A DNA stretch of 64,000 nucleotides from Moraxella sp. ZY210820 (GCF_030674635.1 NZ_CP089978.1:558001-622000), one strand, 5' to 3'. Positions 31,951 to 41,168 are shown, counted from the first letter of the stretch. The notes: generated by a model not told the origin, from the sequence alone. Numbers and translations are program-made.

Positions 31951-31980
31951 ACTATAATTGATGATAGTAAGATTTGTCAA
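31951..31980 (-). promoter_or_regulatory. Promoter of leuL-leuA
   Basis: TTGACA (31980-31975) and TATAGT (31956-31951) with an 18-bp spacer. The expected start of transcription is at or within two bases of the leader peptide ATG. Confidence 0.75.
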
Positions 31981-32011
31981 GGGTTAAATTGAATATTTAT
32001 TCGACATAAAA

Positions 32012-32039
32012 AATCCTATCATAAATATATGATAGGATT
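32012..32039 (-). terminator. Terminator after the small membrane protein gene
   Basis: Perfect 11-bp stem (AATCCTATCAT with ATGATAGGATT), followed on the minus strand by TTTTTT. Confidence 0.85.
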
Positions 32040-32051
32040 ATGTATTCGTTG

Positions 32052-32282
32052 TTAATCTGGGTCTTGACTACGGTCTCGTCCAAACACAAACATATAGACG
32101 ATAGTACAAAACAGTACAAAACCACCAGCAAGACTACTGATACTAAACATAAGTACACGTTGATATTTAGTAAATTCAAACGTTGGGTCTTCTAGTAAAT
32201 AATAACGGATAAAAAACCATTGTACGATAGCCGTGATGATAATCACTAAACCACGACGGCGGACTTCAGGACGCATTGCCAT
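32052..32282 (-). CDS. Small two-helix inner-membrane protein, unknown function
   Basis: 76 residues with a basic N-terminus (MAMRPEVRRRG), a first hydrophobic helix (about 12-27) and a second (about 47-67), ending in RDRSQDPD. The charge pattern predicts both ends in the cytoplasm. It has its own terminator and lies between the leu promoter and the BioH-like gene, convergent with neither. I do not recognise a named family. Confidence 0.65.
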   Translation of the reverse strand: MAMRPEVRRRGLVIIITAIVQWFFIRYYLLEDPTFEFTKYQRVLMFSISSLAGGFVLFCTIVYMFVFGRDRSQDPD

Positions 32283-32363
32283 GAGTTAAAATCCTATTGT
32301 TTAAAGATTAAAAGCATTGTACTCTTGTATGACTTAAAATTCAATTTTGAATAGGAAAAATAA

Positions 32364-33092
32364 ATGAAAATTTTAATCATTTCGGGTTGGGGCGGGGTAA
32401 TATCACTATTACAGCCTTTACAACAACAATTAGAATGTCAAGGTCATCAAGTTACATTGATTGATTATTTTATACAAGATGAGATATTGGCTTATATTGA
32501 CTTTGCTCAAAACTATGATGTATTGATTGGTTGGTCATTAGGTGGACAATTAGCCACATTATTGGCTTATCATTTACAACAACAAGGGCAACAAAAAATC
32601 TTAATCACATTAATGTCAAATCCTTGCTTTATTGTAAATGAACATTGGCATTGTGCGATGTCTGTGGATAATTTTAATACTTTTCAACAAGGCTTTATTA
32701 CACAGCCCTTAAATACGTTAAAACGTTTTAGCCATTTGATTACTCAAGGTGAAGCTCAAGCAAAATCTTTGGTATTGCAAATACAACAAGCCCAACAGGA
32801 TTATTTAAATGACCAATCTCAATTTGCTATCATTGATAAATTAAAACAAGGATTAGAGACTTTACAACAGCTCAATACATTAAACTATTTAAAACAGCTT
32901 AGTGAAATTGAACAAGCAAGACAATATCACTTTTTTGCACAAGATGATAGCTTAGTTCCTATCGCCGTGTCTAATAGATTATCGCAATATTTAGGTGATG
33001 ATAATATTATTCATTTAGAAAATTGTGGGCATGGCGCAGTTGTGAGCCAAGTGAGACTAATCGTACAACATATACAAAAACTATTATCATGA
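32364..33092 (+). CDS. bioH: BioH-like alpha/beta hydrolase
   Basis: 242 residues with the alpha/beta-hydrolase triad: nucleophile serine in LIGWSLGGQLATLLA, acid in FFAQDDSLVP and histidine in ENCGHGAVVSQ. SNPCFIVNEHWHCAM followed by NFNTFQQGF resembles the lid region of pimeloyl-ACP methyl ester esterase BioH, which releases the pimeloyl chain for biotin synthesis. Similarity to BioH is moderate and there are no bio genes beside it, so the specific role is probable rather than proven. It is a single gene with a strong terminator. Confidence 0.7.
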   Translation: MKILIISGWGGVISLLQPLQQQLECQGHQVTLIDYFIQDEILAYIDFAQNYDVLIGWSLGGQLATLLAYHLQQQGQQKILITLMSNPCFIVNEHWHCAMSVDNFNTFQQGFITQPLNTLKRFSHLITQGEAQAKSLVLQIQQAQQDYLNDQSQFAIIDKLKQGLETLQQLNTLNYLKQLSEIEQARQYHFFAQDDSLVPIAVSNRLSQYLGDDNIIHLENCGHGAVVSQVRLIVQHIQKLLS

Positions 33093-33100
33093 AAATATAA

Positions 33101-33131
33101 AAATCCACTAAATCAAATATTTAGTGGATTT
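33101..33131. terminator. Bidirectional terminator between bioH-like gene and dapD
   Basis: Perfect 13-bp stem AAATCCACTAAAT with ATTTAGTGGATTT, then TTTTTG on the plus strand. Confidence 0.9.
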
Positions 33132-33166
33132 TTTGTTAAGTAATAAAATATAATTGAATACTACAC

Positions 33167-33988
33167 TTAATCAGCACGCAATAAATCATTTAAGCTGGTT
33201 TTTGCACGTGTTTGAGCATCAACTTTTTTCACAATAATTGCAGCGTATAAGCTATGCGTACCGTCTTTAGATGGTAAATTACCTGGTACAACGACAGAAC
33301 CAGCAGGTACACGACCATAATGGATTTCACCAGTTTCACGGTCATAAATACGTGTTGATTGACCAATATAAACACCCATTGAAATGACTGAACCTTCTTC
33401 AACAATCACGCCTTCAACAATTTCAGAACGAGCACCGATGAAACAGTTATCTTCAATAATGGTTGGATTTGCTTGTAATGGTTCTAATACGCCACCAATG
33501 CCTACACCACCTGATAAGTGAACATTTTTACCAATTTGTGCACATGAACCTACAGTTGCCCATGTATCAACCATTGTGCCTTCATCAACATAAGCACCGA
33601 TGTTTACATAAGATGGCATTAACACGACATTTTTTGCTTGGTAACTACCACGACGTGCGACAGCAGGTGGTACAACACGCACGCCTGCTTGTTTAAATTG
33701 TTCTTCAGTCCAGCCTGTAAATTTAGTATCGACTTTATCATAGAAACGTAAATCGCAAGATTCAATCGGTTTATTATCATTTAATTTAAAAGATAATAAT
33801 ACTGCTTTTTTCAACCATTGATGTACGACCCATTCGCCATTGATTTTTTCAGCAACACGTAATGAACCATTATCTAAACCTGTAAGGGCTTGTTCAACTG
33901 CATCACGGATTTCTGCAGGACAGTCTTGTGCAGTAAAATTTGCACGATTTTCAAAAGCTTGTTCAATAATAGACGCTAGATTAGACAT
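33167..33988 (-). CDS. dapD: DapD, tetrahydrodipicolinate N-succinyltransferase
   Basis: Adds succinyl-CoA to tetrahydrodipicolinate in the succinylase route to diaminopimelate and lysine. About 273 residues, the normal length. An N-terminal alpha domain is followed by a left-handed beta-helix (from about 105) with [17 protein letters not shown] and [20 protein letters not shown]. Three consecutive ATG codons begin the frame; the third (33988) is seven bases from the AGGA ribosome-binding sequence and is preferred. Confidence 0.97.
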   Translation of the reverse strand: MSNLASIIEQAFENRANFTAQDCPAEIRDAVEQALTGLDNGSLRVAEKINGEWVVHQWLKKAVLLSFKLNDNKPIESCDLRFYDKVDTKFTGWTEEQFKQAGVRVVPPAVARRGSYQAKNVVLMPSYVNIGAYVDEGTMVDTWATVGSCAQIGKNVHLSGGVGIGGVLEPLQANPTIIEDNCFIGARSEIVEGVIVEEGSVISMGVYIGQSTRIYDRETGEIHYGRVPAGSVVVPGNLPSKDGTHSLYAAIIVKKVDAQTRAKTSLNDLLRAD

Positions 33989-34221
33989 CATCATATCCTA
34001 AAAAATTAACAAAAAGCCCGACTATTGTACACGATTTTAGCGATAAATAGCGAAATTTTTCACGTTGAAATATAATGAAACATGAAAAACATTAAATTGT
34101 TACAAAAAATTTCTTAAAATGGTTTACTTTGAAATAATTATAATATAGACTGAATGGTACATATGAAACATAGTCCTTAACAACATATTAATTCATTGTG
34201 AATTAATCATTGGAGTAAGTA

Positions 34222-34941
34222 ATGAAAGTATTAGGTAAAGTTGCATTAACTGCGGTACTTGTAGCTGTAGCTGGCACTGCTGTAGCAGATGAAAAAATCC
34301 ACACTGCTGAAGGTGTTGCGTCATTTAAAACATTTAAGCCATCATCAGTGCGTGCAGAAGTAGGTACTTTAGGTTATGGTGCTGCTATTTCTTATAATGT
34401 TACCCCAAAGGTAGGTTTAACTTTAGGTTATAATGGTGGCGATATTTCATGGTCTGATGGTTTAAATTTACATGGTATTGATTATGATACTGAAATGAAA
34501 AATAACAATGTATATTTAAATGCAGAGTTACGTCCATTTGCTAATCCATTCTATATTGCTGCAGGTGTAGGTTATATTGATGCTGAATATAGTATCAACA
34601 AAACTTTAACTAATGGTAATGATGTTGTCAAAATCAATGGTAAAAACTATGCAGGTAATGGTGGTAATTTTGCTGGAAAAGCAAGCTATAACAATACCAT
34701 TGCACCTTATTTAGGCATTGGTTTCTCTCCATCAACAACAAGCCGTTTTGGTATGTTTGGTGAAGTAGGTGCTTATTATACAGGTAATCCAACTGCACAA
34801 TTTGAATCTGCTGGTTTAACTGAAGTTGGTGGTACTACTACAGGTGCTGAAGCTGCAGAACGTGAAAACGAAAAGTTTGAAACTGGTAGTAAGTATGAGT
34901 GGTTACCAGTGGCGAAATTAGGTGTAACTTATCGCTTCTAA
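34222..34941 (+). CDS. carO: CarO-type outer membrane channel protein
   Basis: 239-residue eight-stranded beta-barrel with a signal peptide (cleavage after AVA, residue 22) and C-terminal aromatic Tyr-Arg-Phe. It has the Acinetobacter CarO landmarks: VRAEVGTLGYGAAI, LGYNGGDISWSD, NNNVYLNAELRPF, IAPYLGIGF and GEVGAYYTGNP. In Acinetobacter baumannii CarO takes part in uptake of ornithine and other basic amino acids, and its loss is linked to carbapenem resistance. This copy is intact. It is monocistronic, with a strong terminator. The assignment is from remembered family motifs. Confidence 0.87.
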   Translation: MKVLGKVALTAVLVAVAGTAVADEKIHTAEGVASFKTFKPSSVRAEVGTLGYGAAISYNVTPKVGLTLGYNGGDISWSDGLNLHGIDYDTEMKNNNVYLNAELRPFANPFYIAAGVGYIDAEYSINKTLTNGNDVVKINGKNYAGNGGNFAGKASYNNTIAPYLGIGFSPSTTSRFGMFGEVGAYYTGNPTAQFESAGLTEVGGTTTGAEAAERENEKFETGSKYEWLPVAKLGVTYRF

Positions 34942-34967
34942 ACCTAAAATATATTTCAATATATGAC

Positions 34968-34996
34968 AAAGGTAGATGAATATATCATCTACCTTT
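34968..34996 (+). terminator. Terminator of carO
   Basis: Perfect 12-bp stem (AAAGGTAGATGA with TCATCTACCTTT) followed by TTTTA, 26 bp after the carO stop. Confidence 0.9.
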
Positions 34997-35085
34997 TTTA
35001 CTTAGGAGGAATTGAGTATAATAACTTAAGATTTCAAGCAATTTAAATTAAAGTGTATGAATCATGATATACAGAAGGTGTAATG

Positions 35086-35250
35086 ATGAAAAAATATATA
35101 TGTATTATTTGTGGTTATATCTATGATGAACGTTTAGGCGACCCTGATGAGGGTATTCCTGCAGGTACAAAATGGGAAGATATACCTGATGATTGGATGT
35201 GTCCTGATTGTGGCGTGGGTAAAAATGAATTTGAAATGGTAGAAATCTAA
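35086..35250 (+). CDS. rubA: Rubredoxin
   Basis: 54-residue iron protein with the two knuckles CIICGY and CPDCGV that bind one Fe through four cysteines, plus the typical [20 protein letters not shown] core. Rubredoxins carry electrons, for example to alkane hydroxylases in Acinetobacter. No rubredoxin reductase or alkB is beside it here, so its partner is unknown. Two ATG codons (35083, 35086) are in frame; AGAAGG is seven bases from the second. Short enough to be missed by length cut-offs. Confidence 0.95.
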   Translation: MKKYICIICGYIYDERLGDPDEGIPAGTKWEDIPDDWMCPDCGVGKNEFEMVEI

Positions 35251-35340
35251 TTAAGAATATAACTAACATTTTGATAGATATATAGTCAAAATGATATGAA
35301 TTTGTTACACTTTTATCATTTGTTAACTTAGGAATAGATG

Positions 35341-36063
35341 ATGTTAATTATCCCAGCGATTGATTTAAAAGATGGTCAATGTGTACGTCTTAAACAAGGC
35401 CGTATGGAAGATGATACTGTATTTTCAGATGATCCTGTAGCGATGGCACAACATTGGGTAGAGCAAGGTGCAAGACGTTTACATTTAGTAGATTTAAATG
35501 GTGCATTTGCAGGTACACCGATTCATAAAGCGGTGGTTACAGAAATTGCAAAAGCTCAACCCAATTTACCAATACAAATTGGCGGTGGTATTCGTTCGTT
35601 AGAAACTATTGAGCATTATTTAGAAGCGGGTGTATCCTATGTGATTATTGGTACACGTGCAGTTAAAGAGCCTGTTTTTGTAGAGCAAGCGTGTAAAGAG
35701 TTTGCAGGGCATATTATTGTTGGTATTGATGCAAAAGATGGTTTTGTGGCAACAGATGGTTGGGCAAATGTAACTGATGTAAAAGCAACAGATTTAGCTA
35801 AACGTTTTGCTGATGCTGGTGTATCGAGTATTGTTTATACTGACATTGCTCGTGATGGTATGATGCAGGGTGTTAATATCGAACAAACTGTGAATTTAGC
35901 ACAATATAGTGGTTTACCCGTCATTGCGTCAGGTGGTGTTACAAATTTAGATGATGTACGTTTATTAAAAGGTCAAGTAGGTATTTTAGGTGCAATTACA
36001 GGACGTGCGATTTATGAAGGTACGTTAAATCTAGCGGAAGCTCAAGCTTTGTTAGATAGTTGA
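35341..36063 (+). CDS. hisA: HisA, ProFAR isomerase of histidine synthesis
   Basis: Converts ProFAR to PRFAR in histidine biosynthesis. About 240 residues, TIM barrel with duplicated half-barrels: N-terminal [19 protein letters not shown] with catalytic Asp, IQIGGGIRS, and second-half [14 protein letters not shown] and ASGGV phosphate sites. The second of two adjacent ATGs is better spaced from AGGA. Other his genes are not adjacent in the window. A terminator follows. Confidence 0.96.
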   Translation: MLIIPAIDLKDGQCVRLKQGRMEDDTVFSDDPVAMAQHWVEQGARRLHLVDLNGAFAGTPIHKAVVTEIAKAQPNLPIQIGGGIRSLETIEHYLEAGVSYVIIGTRAVKEPVFVEQACKEFAGHIIVGIDAKDGFVATDGWANVTDVKATDLAKRFADAGVSSIVYTDIARDGMMQGVNIEQTVNLAQYSGLPVIASGGVTNLDDVRLLKGQVGILGAITGRAIYEGTLNLAEAQALLDS

Positions 36064-36081
36064 TAGAACATACTGATTTTA

Positions 36082-36110
36082 ATATGGTTTAGTCAAAAGC
36101 TAAACCATAT
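36082..36110. terminator. Bidirectional terminator between hisA and the EamA gene
   Basis: Perfect 11-bp stem (ATATGGTTTAG with CTAAACCATAT), with TTTATTT on the plus side. Confidence 0.8.
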
Positions 36111-36111
36111 T

Positions 36112-37008
36112 TTATTTATGACTACTTGGTAACCATCGCCATGGTTGTAAAGCACCTGTCGCCATACCAATTAAACCACATACCATTGCTAAATTAAGTG
36201 GTTCATTGAGTAAAAATACAGCCAAAACAGGTGCTGTAAATGGTGCGATATTGGCAATGGTTCCTGCTTTAAAAATACCAATTCTTTCAATGGCTTTGGC
36301 ATAACTTAAGGTTGCAACAATGACCACGATAATACTTTGGAAAATGGTTTGAATAATTAAATGATGAGTTTCAACTTGTGCAATCTTAGGTGTCGCAAAA
36401 GCAAAATAAAAAGGTAAATAGAGAATAGCTGACCAAATAGCTAAACTCACCATAGCTTGCCATGCGGTAAATTTCCATTTGCGTAATAAAATAGAAAATC
36501 CAGCCCAACACATCGCACTACAAATTAAAAATATATCACCAATACTAAAATGATATTCGGTTTGCATGATTAAAGTTGCCATTAAAATAAAAGTACTAAT
36601 AATAATGGTCATGCTAATTTTTGTATGTTTATCAAAAGGTTGTTTTAGGAAAATCCATGCCATAATCCCAGCTAAAATAGGGAATAAGCCATTCAGTAAA
36701 ATCACACCATGCACAACAGGCGATAAATAAAAACCTGCATAAACAAAAATACAATAGCCGATACTACCGACTAAAGCGATAATCATTGAGCGATAACTAA
36801 ACAAAAATTGGTAATCTTTTTTATATAATAAAATTGGAATTAAGATTAAACTGGCAATACCAAAACGTAATGCTAATAAATCCCAAATTTGAATATTCCA
36901 TTGAGCGGAAACACGAGACAGTAAACTAAAACTGCCCCATATCAGCATAGTAATGACAGTAAAAATATAACCTTGCGTACTTGGCGAAAGTTGATTAAAA
37001 AATTTCAT
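36112..37008 (-). CDS. EamA/DMT-family transporter
   Basis: 298-residue membrane protein with ten hydrophobic helices in two EamA repeats (about 12-140 and 155-290), typical of drug/metabolite exporters. Near the end of the second repeat, IGIFKAGTIANIAPFTAPVLAVFLLNEPL matches the family. Substrate cannot be predicted. Transcribed alone. Confidence 0.88.
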   Translation of the reverse strand: MKFFNQLSPSTQGYIFTVITMLIWGSFSLLSRVSAQWNIQIWDLLALRFGIASLILIPILLYKKDYQFLFSYRSMIIALVGSIGYCIFVYAGFYLSPVVHGVILLNGLFPILAGIMAWIFLKQPFDKHTKISMTIIISTFILMATLIMQTEYHFSIGDIFLICSAMCWAGFSILLRKWKFTAWQAMVSLAIWSAILYLPFYFAFATPKIAQVETHHLIIQTIFQSIIVVIVATLSYAKAIERIGIFKAGTIANIAPFTAPVLAVFLLNEPLNLAMVCGLIGMATGALQPWRWLPSSHK

Positions 37009-37105
37009 CTAATTCTCAATGATTATAAATATTTGATTTTATGTTTGAACGAAAAACATCACTCTATAAATAATTAAAATATTAACTTTATTTTTAACTA
37101 AATCT

Positions 37106-37160
37106 AAGTTATTGATTTTATGTAGGGGCGGAAAATTTTCCGCCTGTACAAAATTAAATT
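37106..37160. repeat. TGTAGGGGCG palindromic repeat, copy 1
   Basis: Palindrome TGTAGGGGCGGAAAATTTTC and the complementary arm ending CGCCTGTACA (37121-37150), with flanks AAGTTATTGATTTTA before and AAATTAAAT after that are shared with the copy at 51201. The 242-bp gap between the EamA gene and rlmB holds nothing else recognisable. Confidence 0.75.
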
Positions 37161-37250
37161 ATTTTAAATAATATCAATAGCTTATAAAATTAAGTTAAAT
37201 TAGCCTAATATTATCAATAAGTTATAACATACAATAACGTATCATTTTAT

Positions 37251-38000
37251 TTATTTTAAATGACGTTGGCGGAATGTTTCATAAAGTGCCATGCCTGTTG
37301 CTACACTCACATTGAGACTTTGCAATGCACCAGACATTGGAATGAATACTTTTTCATCACATTGAGCTTGTACAATTGGGCGAATGCCTGTGTCTTCAGC
37401 ACCCATGACAATCACTATTTTTCCTGTTAAATTTGCTTGTTGGATTTCAATGGCTTGTTCATCAAGTAATGTACCAACCACTTTATAATCAAAATGCTCT
37501 TTGATATGAGCTAATGTTTTAGCCAAATTAGTAACTTGGATAAACTTAACTTTTTCTGCTCCACCTGCAGCGACTTTACGAGCGGTTGGCGTTAAGCTTG
37601 CTGATTTATCACGTGGTACGATAACGGCTTGTACGCCCATTGCTGCTGCAGTACGAATACACGCACCTAAATTATGAGGGTCGGTAATTTGGTCGAGTGC
37701 TAATAATAACGCATTTGCTTGTGCATTTAATAATTGGTCTAAATCTTGTTCGTTGAGTGTAGGTAATGCACGTACCATTGCTACTACACCTTGATGGTAA
37801 GGCAATCCTGCCATTTTTTCTAAACGGTCTCGGCTAGTTTGTTGTATGCTTACGCCAAAAGGTTCGGCAAGTTGTAAAATGCGTTGTAAACGTGCATCAT
37901 CACGTCCTTTTAAGGTAAATAAAGTTAAAACACGTTCAGGTTCTAATTCTAATAAAGTTTCAACGGGATGTACGCCATAATAATATTCATGTTTTGCCAT
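37251..38000 (-). CDS. rlmB: RlmB, 23S rRNA (guanosine-2251-2'-O)-methyltransferase
   Basis: SPOUT methyltransferase acting on the ribosomal P loop. 249 residues with an N-terminal substrate-binding domain (EYYYGVHPVETLL) and a knotted C-terminal domain. The three motifs are LLLALDQITDPHNLGACIRT, VMGAEDTGIRPI and IPMSGALQSLNVSVATGMALYE. Length and motifs match RlmB rather than other SpoU enzymes. The nearest gene on the same strand is the DegV gene upstream. Confidence 0.95.
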   Translation of the reverse strand: MAKHEYYYGVHPVETLLELEPERVLTLFTLKGRDDARLQRILQLAEPFGVSIQQTSRDRLEKMAGLPYHQGVVAMVRALPTLNEQDLDQLLNAQANALLLALDQITDPHNLGACIRTAAAMGVQAVIVPRDKSASLTPTARKVAAGGAEKVKFIQVTNLAKTLAHIKEHFDYKVVGTLLDEQAIEIQQANLTGKIVIVMGAEDTGIRPIVQAQCDEKVFIPMSGALQSLNVSVATGMALYETFRQRHLK

Positions 38001-38074
38001 GAGCTAACCAATTTGTCAAAATAAATCACTATTTTAATCTGAATAACCAGCTTTGTAAATTTTATATTTGATGA

Positions 38075-38920
38075 TTAATGTTCAACAAATAATACACCTA
38101 TAGCATATACACCAATATTAGCAACAGAAACACTGGCAACAGGCATAATTGGAACTTGATGATAACCCATACGCTCTAAAATTTGCTTTAATTCATTTAA
38201 GTACGGATTTATGGTATTTGCCATAATATATAATTGTCCTTTGCGGTTGCGTGCATGTCCATCGATGAGTTCTGCTAAACGCACTAAGCTACGTTCAAAA
38301 GAACGAACTTTTTCATGTGCAGAAACTTGCCCTTTGATATCCACAACAACAATGGGCTTGATGTTAAATAGATTTGCTAAGAAACCAGCAGGTGCTGATA
38401 AACGCTTAGTACGCACCATTGCTTTTAGATTATCAACGGTAATATACATAGAAGTTTTATCACGAATTTGATTAAGATGAGCAACAATTTCTGAAATTAA
38501 AGCATTTTCCTTGAACATTTGAGCTGCTTTATAAACCAAAATGGCTTCTCCGTGTGAAACGCTACGACTATTAAATATATGAATAGAGAGACGGTCTATG
38601 AACATATCACGCACTTGGCGAATATTTGCAGCAGTTAAGCTTAATGTTTCAGATACACAAATAACTAAAACTTCTTCAACACCTTCATTGACTAAATTTT
38701 CAAAAAAATTGATAAGTTGTTGTTGCGATGGTGCAGATGTTGTTGGTTGAACATCGGGATTGGCTAAAATAAACGTTGATAATTGTTCAATTGTAAGGTC
38801 TTGACCATCAAGATAATCCTGGTTGCGAATATGAACATTCATTGGTAACATTTTGACATTATCTGGTTTATCTAAATAATTTAAGCAAGATGTAGAAGTA
38901 GATACAATCAAACGTTTCAT
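38075..38920 (-). CDS. DegV family protein (fatty-acid binding)
   Basis: 281 residues with the DegV fold: N-terminal STSTSCLNYL (phosphate/carboxylate loop), TTSAPSQQQLINFF near residues 60-73 with the TSxPS family motif, VICVSETLSLTAANIR, and a C-terminal domain. DegV (FakB-like) proteins bind fatty acids. In Gram-positive bacteria they deliver them to the kinase FakA; here no FakA partner is visible. Function in Acinetobacter-like organisms is uncertain. Confidence 0.85.
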   Translation of the reverse strand: MKRLIVSTSTSCLNYLDKPDNVKMLPMNVHIRNQDYLDGQDLTIEQLSTFILANPDVQPTTSAPSQQQLINFFENLVNEGVEEVLVICVSETLSLTAANIRQVRDMFIDRLSIHIFNSRSVSHGEAILVYKAAQMFKENALISEIVAHLNQIRDKTSMYITVDNLKAMVRTKRLSAPAGFLANLFNIKPIVVVDIKGQVSAHEKVRSFERSLVRLAELIDGHARNRKGQLYIMANTINPYLNELKQILERMGYHQVPIMPVASVSVANIGVYAIGVLFVEH

Positions 38921-39304
38921 AATTAAAGCCTAAAAATAAAAAAGATCTTACATGATGTTATTCTAAACGCTATGCTTAAATTATTGAGTATATATTTATA
39001 ATATGGTTACTTCAAGTTGCCTTTATAAGTTCAATAATTTGACATTAGCTAAGAATAAAAACTTTCTTATTATAACATGAAGTTATGTGATATTAGAGAA
39101 GATACTCTATAATTTTATTTGCTGATGTTTATCTAAATGAACGATAGAATAGAATATAACTTTTATGATGTTATTTGGATATAATTGGGTTAAAAAATAG
39201 TCAAAACTCTTATAATCAACATAAATTCACATAAAAAGATGTCTTTTTAACGTGTAAGCGTGTAAAATATAAGGTTAGTTAAATAATTATAGGTTTTTGG
39301 GGTT
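38921..39304. other. Intergenic region before tpiA
   Basis: 384 bp, strongly AT-rich, between the divergent DegV gene and tpiA. I find no open frame with a ribosome-binding site and no repeat. A weak -10-like TAAAAT occurs near 39264. It probably holds the two promoters and little else. Confidence 0.5.
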
Positions 39305-40087
39305 ATGTCTCAAAGCAAAATACAAACATGGGTGATTGGTAATTGGAAGATGAACCCAACGTGGGCGAGTGCTCAAATATTGCTGAATGAACTTACACAG
39401 TTTTCTTCACAACAGTCAGATGTTTTTAGTCGTTGTAATTTAGCCGTTACACCTACAATGTTGCATTTGCTTACAGTTAAACAATATCTGATGGATACAC
39501 CTATTCAAGTATTTGCTCAAGATGTATCAAAAATGGTAGATACGGGGGCATTTACAGGCGAGGTAAGTGCTGAGCTTTTAGCAGAACAACAAATTAGTGC
39601 AGTATTGGTGGGTCATTCTGAACGCCGTGAATATTTTGCTGAAGATGTTAGTGTATTGCAAAACAAAGTGAAAAATGCGTTGTCTCAAAACCTCAAAGTC
39701 ATTTATTGTGTGGGTGAGAGTTTGACTCAGCGTCAAGAGGGATTGGCTGAACAAGTCGTATTGCAACAAATTTGTGATTTGGCACAAGCGGTTCATCATC
39801 CAGAAGATTGGCAGAATATTATTATTGCTTATGAGCCAATTTGGGCGATAGGTACAGGGCAGACTGCTTCAGCGAAAGATGCACAAGCTATGCATTTAGC
39901 TATTCGTCAAGGGTTAATGCAAATTACATCATTTGCTCAGCTATTACCAATTTTGTATGGTGGTAGTGTTAAAGCAGAAAATGCACAAGAATTTGCTCAA
40001 TGTCCAGATATTAATGGTGCTTTGGTTGGTGGTGCATCATTAGATGCAAAATCCTTCTTTGCAATTGCTCAAGCTTTTGCTTGCTAA
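39305..40087 (+). CDS. tpiA: TpiA, triosephosphate isomerase
   Basis: Interconverts dihydroxyacetone phosphate and glyceraldehyde 3-phosphate. The 260-residue TIM barrel has the substrate lysine in GNWKMNP, catalytic histidine in [10 protein letters not shown], catalytic glutamate with the closing loop in [15 protein letters not shown], and phosphate-binding YGGSV. All key residues are present. It is followed by secG 28 bp downstream, the arrangement usual in Acinetobacter and Pseudomonas. Confidence 0.97.
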   Translation: MSQSKIQTWVIGNWKMNPTWASAQILLNELTQFSSQQSDVFSRCNLAVTPTMLHLLTVKQYLMDTPIQVFAQDVSKMVDTGAFTGEVSAELLAEQQISAVLVGHSERREYFAEDVSVLQNKVKNALSQNLKVIYCVGESLTQRQEGLAEQVVLQQICDLAQAVHHPEDWQNIIIAYEPIWAIGTGQTASAKDAQAMHLAIRQGLMQITSFAQLLPILYGGSVKAENAQEFAQCPDINGALVGGASLDAKSFFAIAQAFAC

Positions 40088-40115
40088 GCTTAACCAATTA
40101 TAAGAGAGAAAAAGT

Positions 40116-41168
40116 ATGCAACAAGTTATTTTAGTGATTCATATTATCTTAGCAGTGTTAATGATTGGTTTAATCTTAGTACAACAAGGTAAAGGTGCTG
40201 ATGCAGGAGCATCAATGGGCGGTGGTGGTGCAGGTACTGTTTTTGGTGGTTCTGGTTCGGGTAACTTTTTAACCCGATTGACTGCGATTTTAACAGCACT
40301 ATTTTTTATTACCAGTATTGGTTTAGCAGTTTTGGCGAAAAAGGGAACAAATAATCCTTATGCAATTACTAGCAATGCGTCGCATTCGCAAGCTACACTA
40401 TCTGAAACAAAAGTAGAAGAGAATAAGCAAGAGGCAGAAAAAAAAACTGAACTGATGCCATTAGTGGACACAACGAGTGAAGTAAATACACAGACTAAAA
40501 CTGAAATTGATGTAAATAATAGTTCTACAGCTGCAACCGATGGTACTGAACATAATACAAATACGACTGCAAATATAGCTGAAAAAACTGATACAGTATT
40601 AAGTGATGTTGCTACAGCGGCAGTAGGTGCGACAGCTGCAGGGGTAGTTGCTCACAAGGCAAATACTACACCCCGTATGAGTGTGGTACAAGATGAGGTT
40701 ATTTATGTTCCAGTAGAAAAAACCGTAACAAAAAATGAAAAAGCTTCAGTTCAAACTAAAGAAACAATCAAGTCTGTACCTATAGAAAAGAAAGAGGCCG
40801 TAAAAGCGAAAGAGCCTGTTAAAGTTGCAGATAAAAAACAACCTGCTAAAGCTGATGTCAAAAAAGAAGTGGTAGTAAACAAGCCTGTTGTTAAAGTACA
40901 AGAAAAACAACCTATAACTGCCAAAGCAAATGAAGTTACTAAACCTGTAGTTAAAGCCCCTGTTAAAGTTGCTACTCCAAAACCAGTGGTTAATAAACAG
41001 ACTACGGCAAATAAATCTAAAACTGAAACTACAGTGAAGACTGCACCAGTGGTAACAACTTCTATGATACAAAATGATAAAGCAAAAGGTGCAGGCAGTT
41101 CTGATGCTAAGGCTCGTGTTTCCACTCCAAAAATGAATGCGATGTCTGAAAAAACAGCAAATGAATAA
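40116..41168 (+). CDS. secG: SecG with a very long C-terminal extension
   Basis: Residues 1-75 are a standard SecG: two transmembrane helices (about 3-20 and 55-73) around the cytoplasmic loop GGGGAGTVFGGSGSGNFLTR. SecG stabilises the SecYEG channel. Most SecG proteins end near 75-120 residues; this one continues to 350. The tail from about 95 is low in complexity, rich in Lys, Thr, Val, Ala and Pro. It contains repeated blocks such as KEPVKVADKKQPAKAD, VVNKPVVKVQEKQP and KPVVKAPVKVATPKP, and a hydrophobic patch VATAAVGATAAGVVAH near 170-185. The frame is continuous, without a shift. Confidence 0.9.
   Translation: MQQVILVIHIILAVLMIGLILVQQGKGADAGASMGGGGAGTVFGGSGSGNFLTRLTAILTALFFITSIGLAVLAKKGTNNPYAITSNASHSQATLSETKVEENKQEAEKKTELMPLVDTTSEVNTQTKTEIDVNNSSTAATDGTEHNTNTTANIAEKTDTVLSDVATAAVGATAAGVVAHKANTTPRMSVVQDEVIYVPVEKTVTKNEKASVQTKETIKSVPIEKKEAVKAKEPVKVADKKQPAKADVKKEVVVNKPVVKVQEKQPITAKANEVTKPVVKAPVKVATPKPVVNKQTTANKSKTETTVKTAPVVTTSMIQNDKAKGAGSSDAKARVSTPKMNAMSEKTANE

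Noticed and set aside
40746..41125. Antisense frames of 108 and 124 codons opposite the SecG tail
   Set aside because: Consequence of low-complexity Lys/Val/Thr codons on the plus strand. They raised the question whether the tail is non-coding, but the plus frame is continuous with intact SecG and is preferred.
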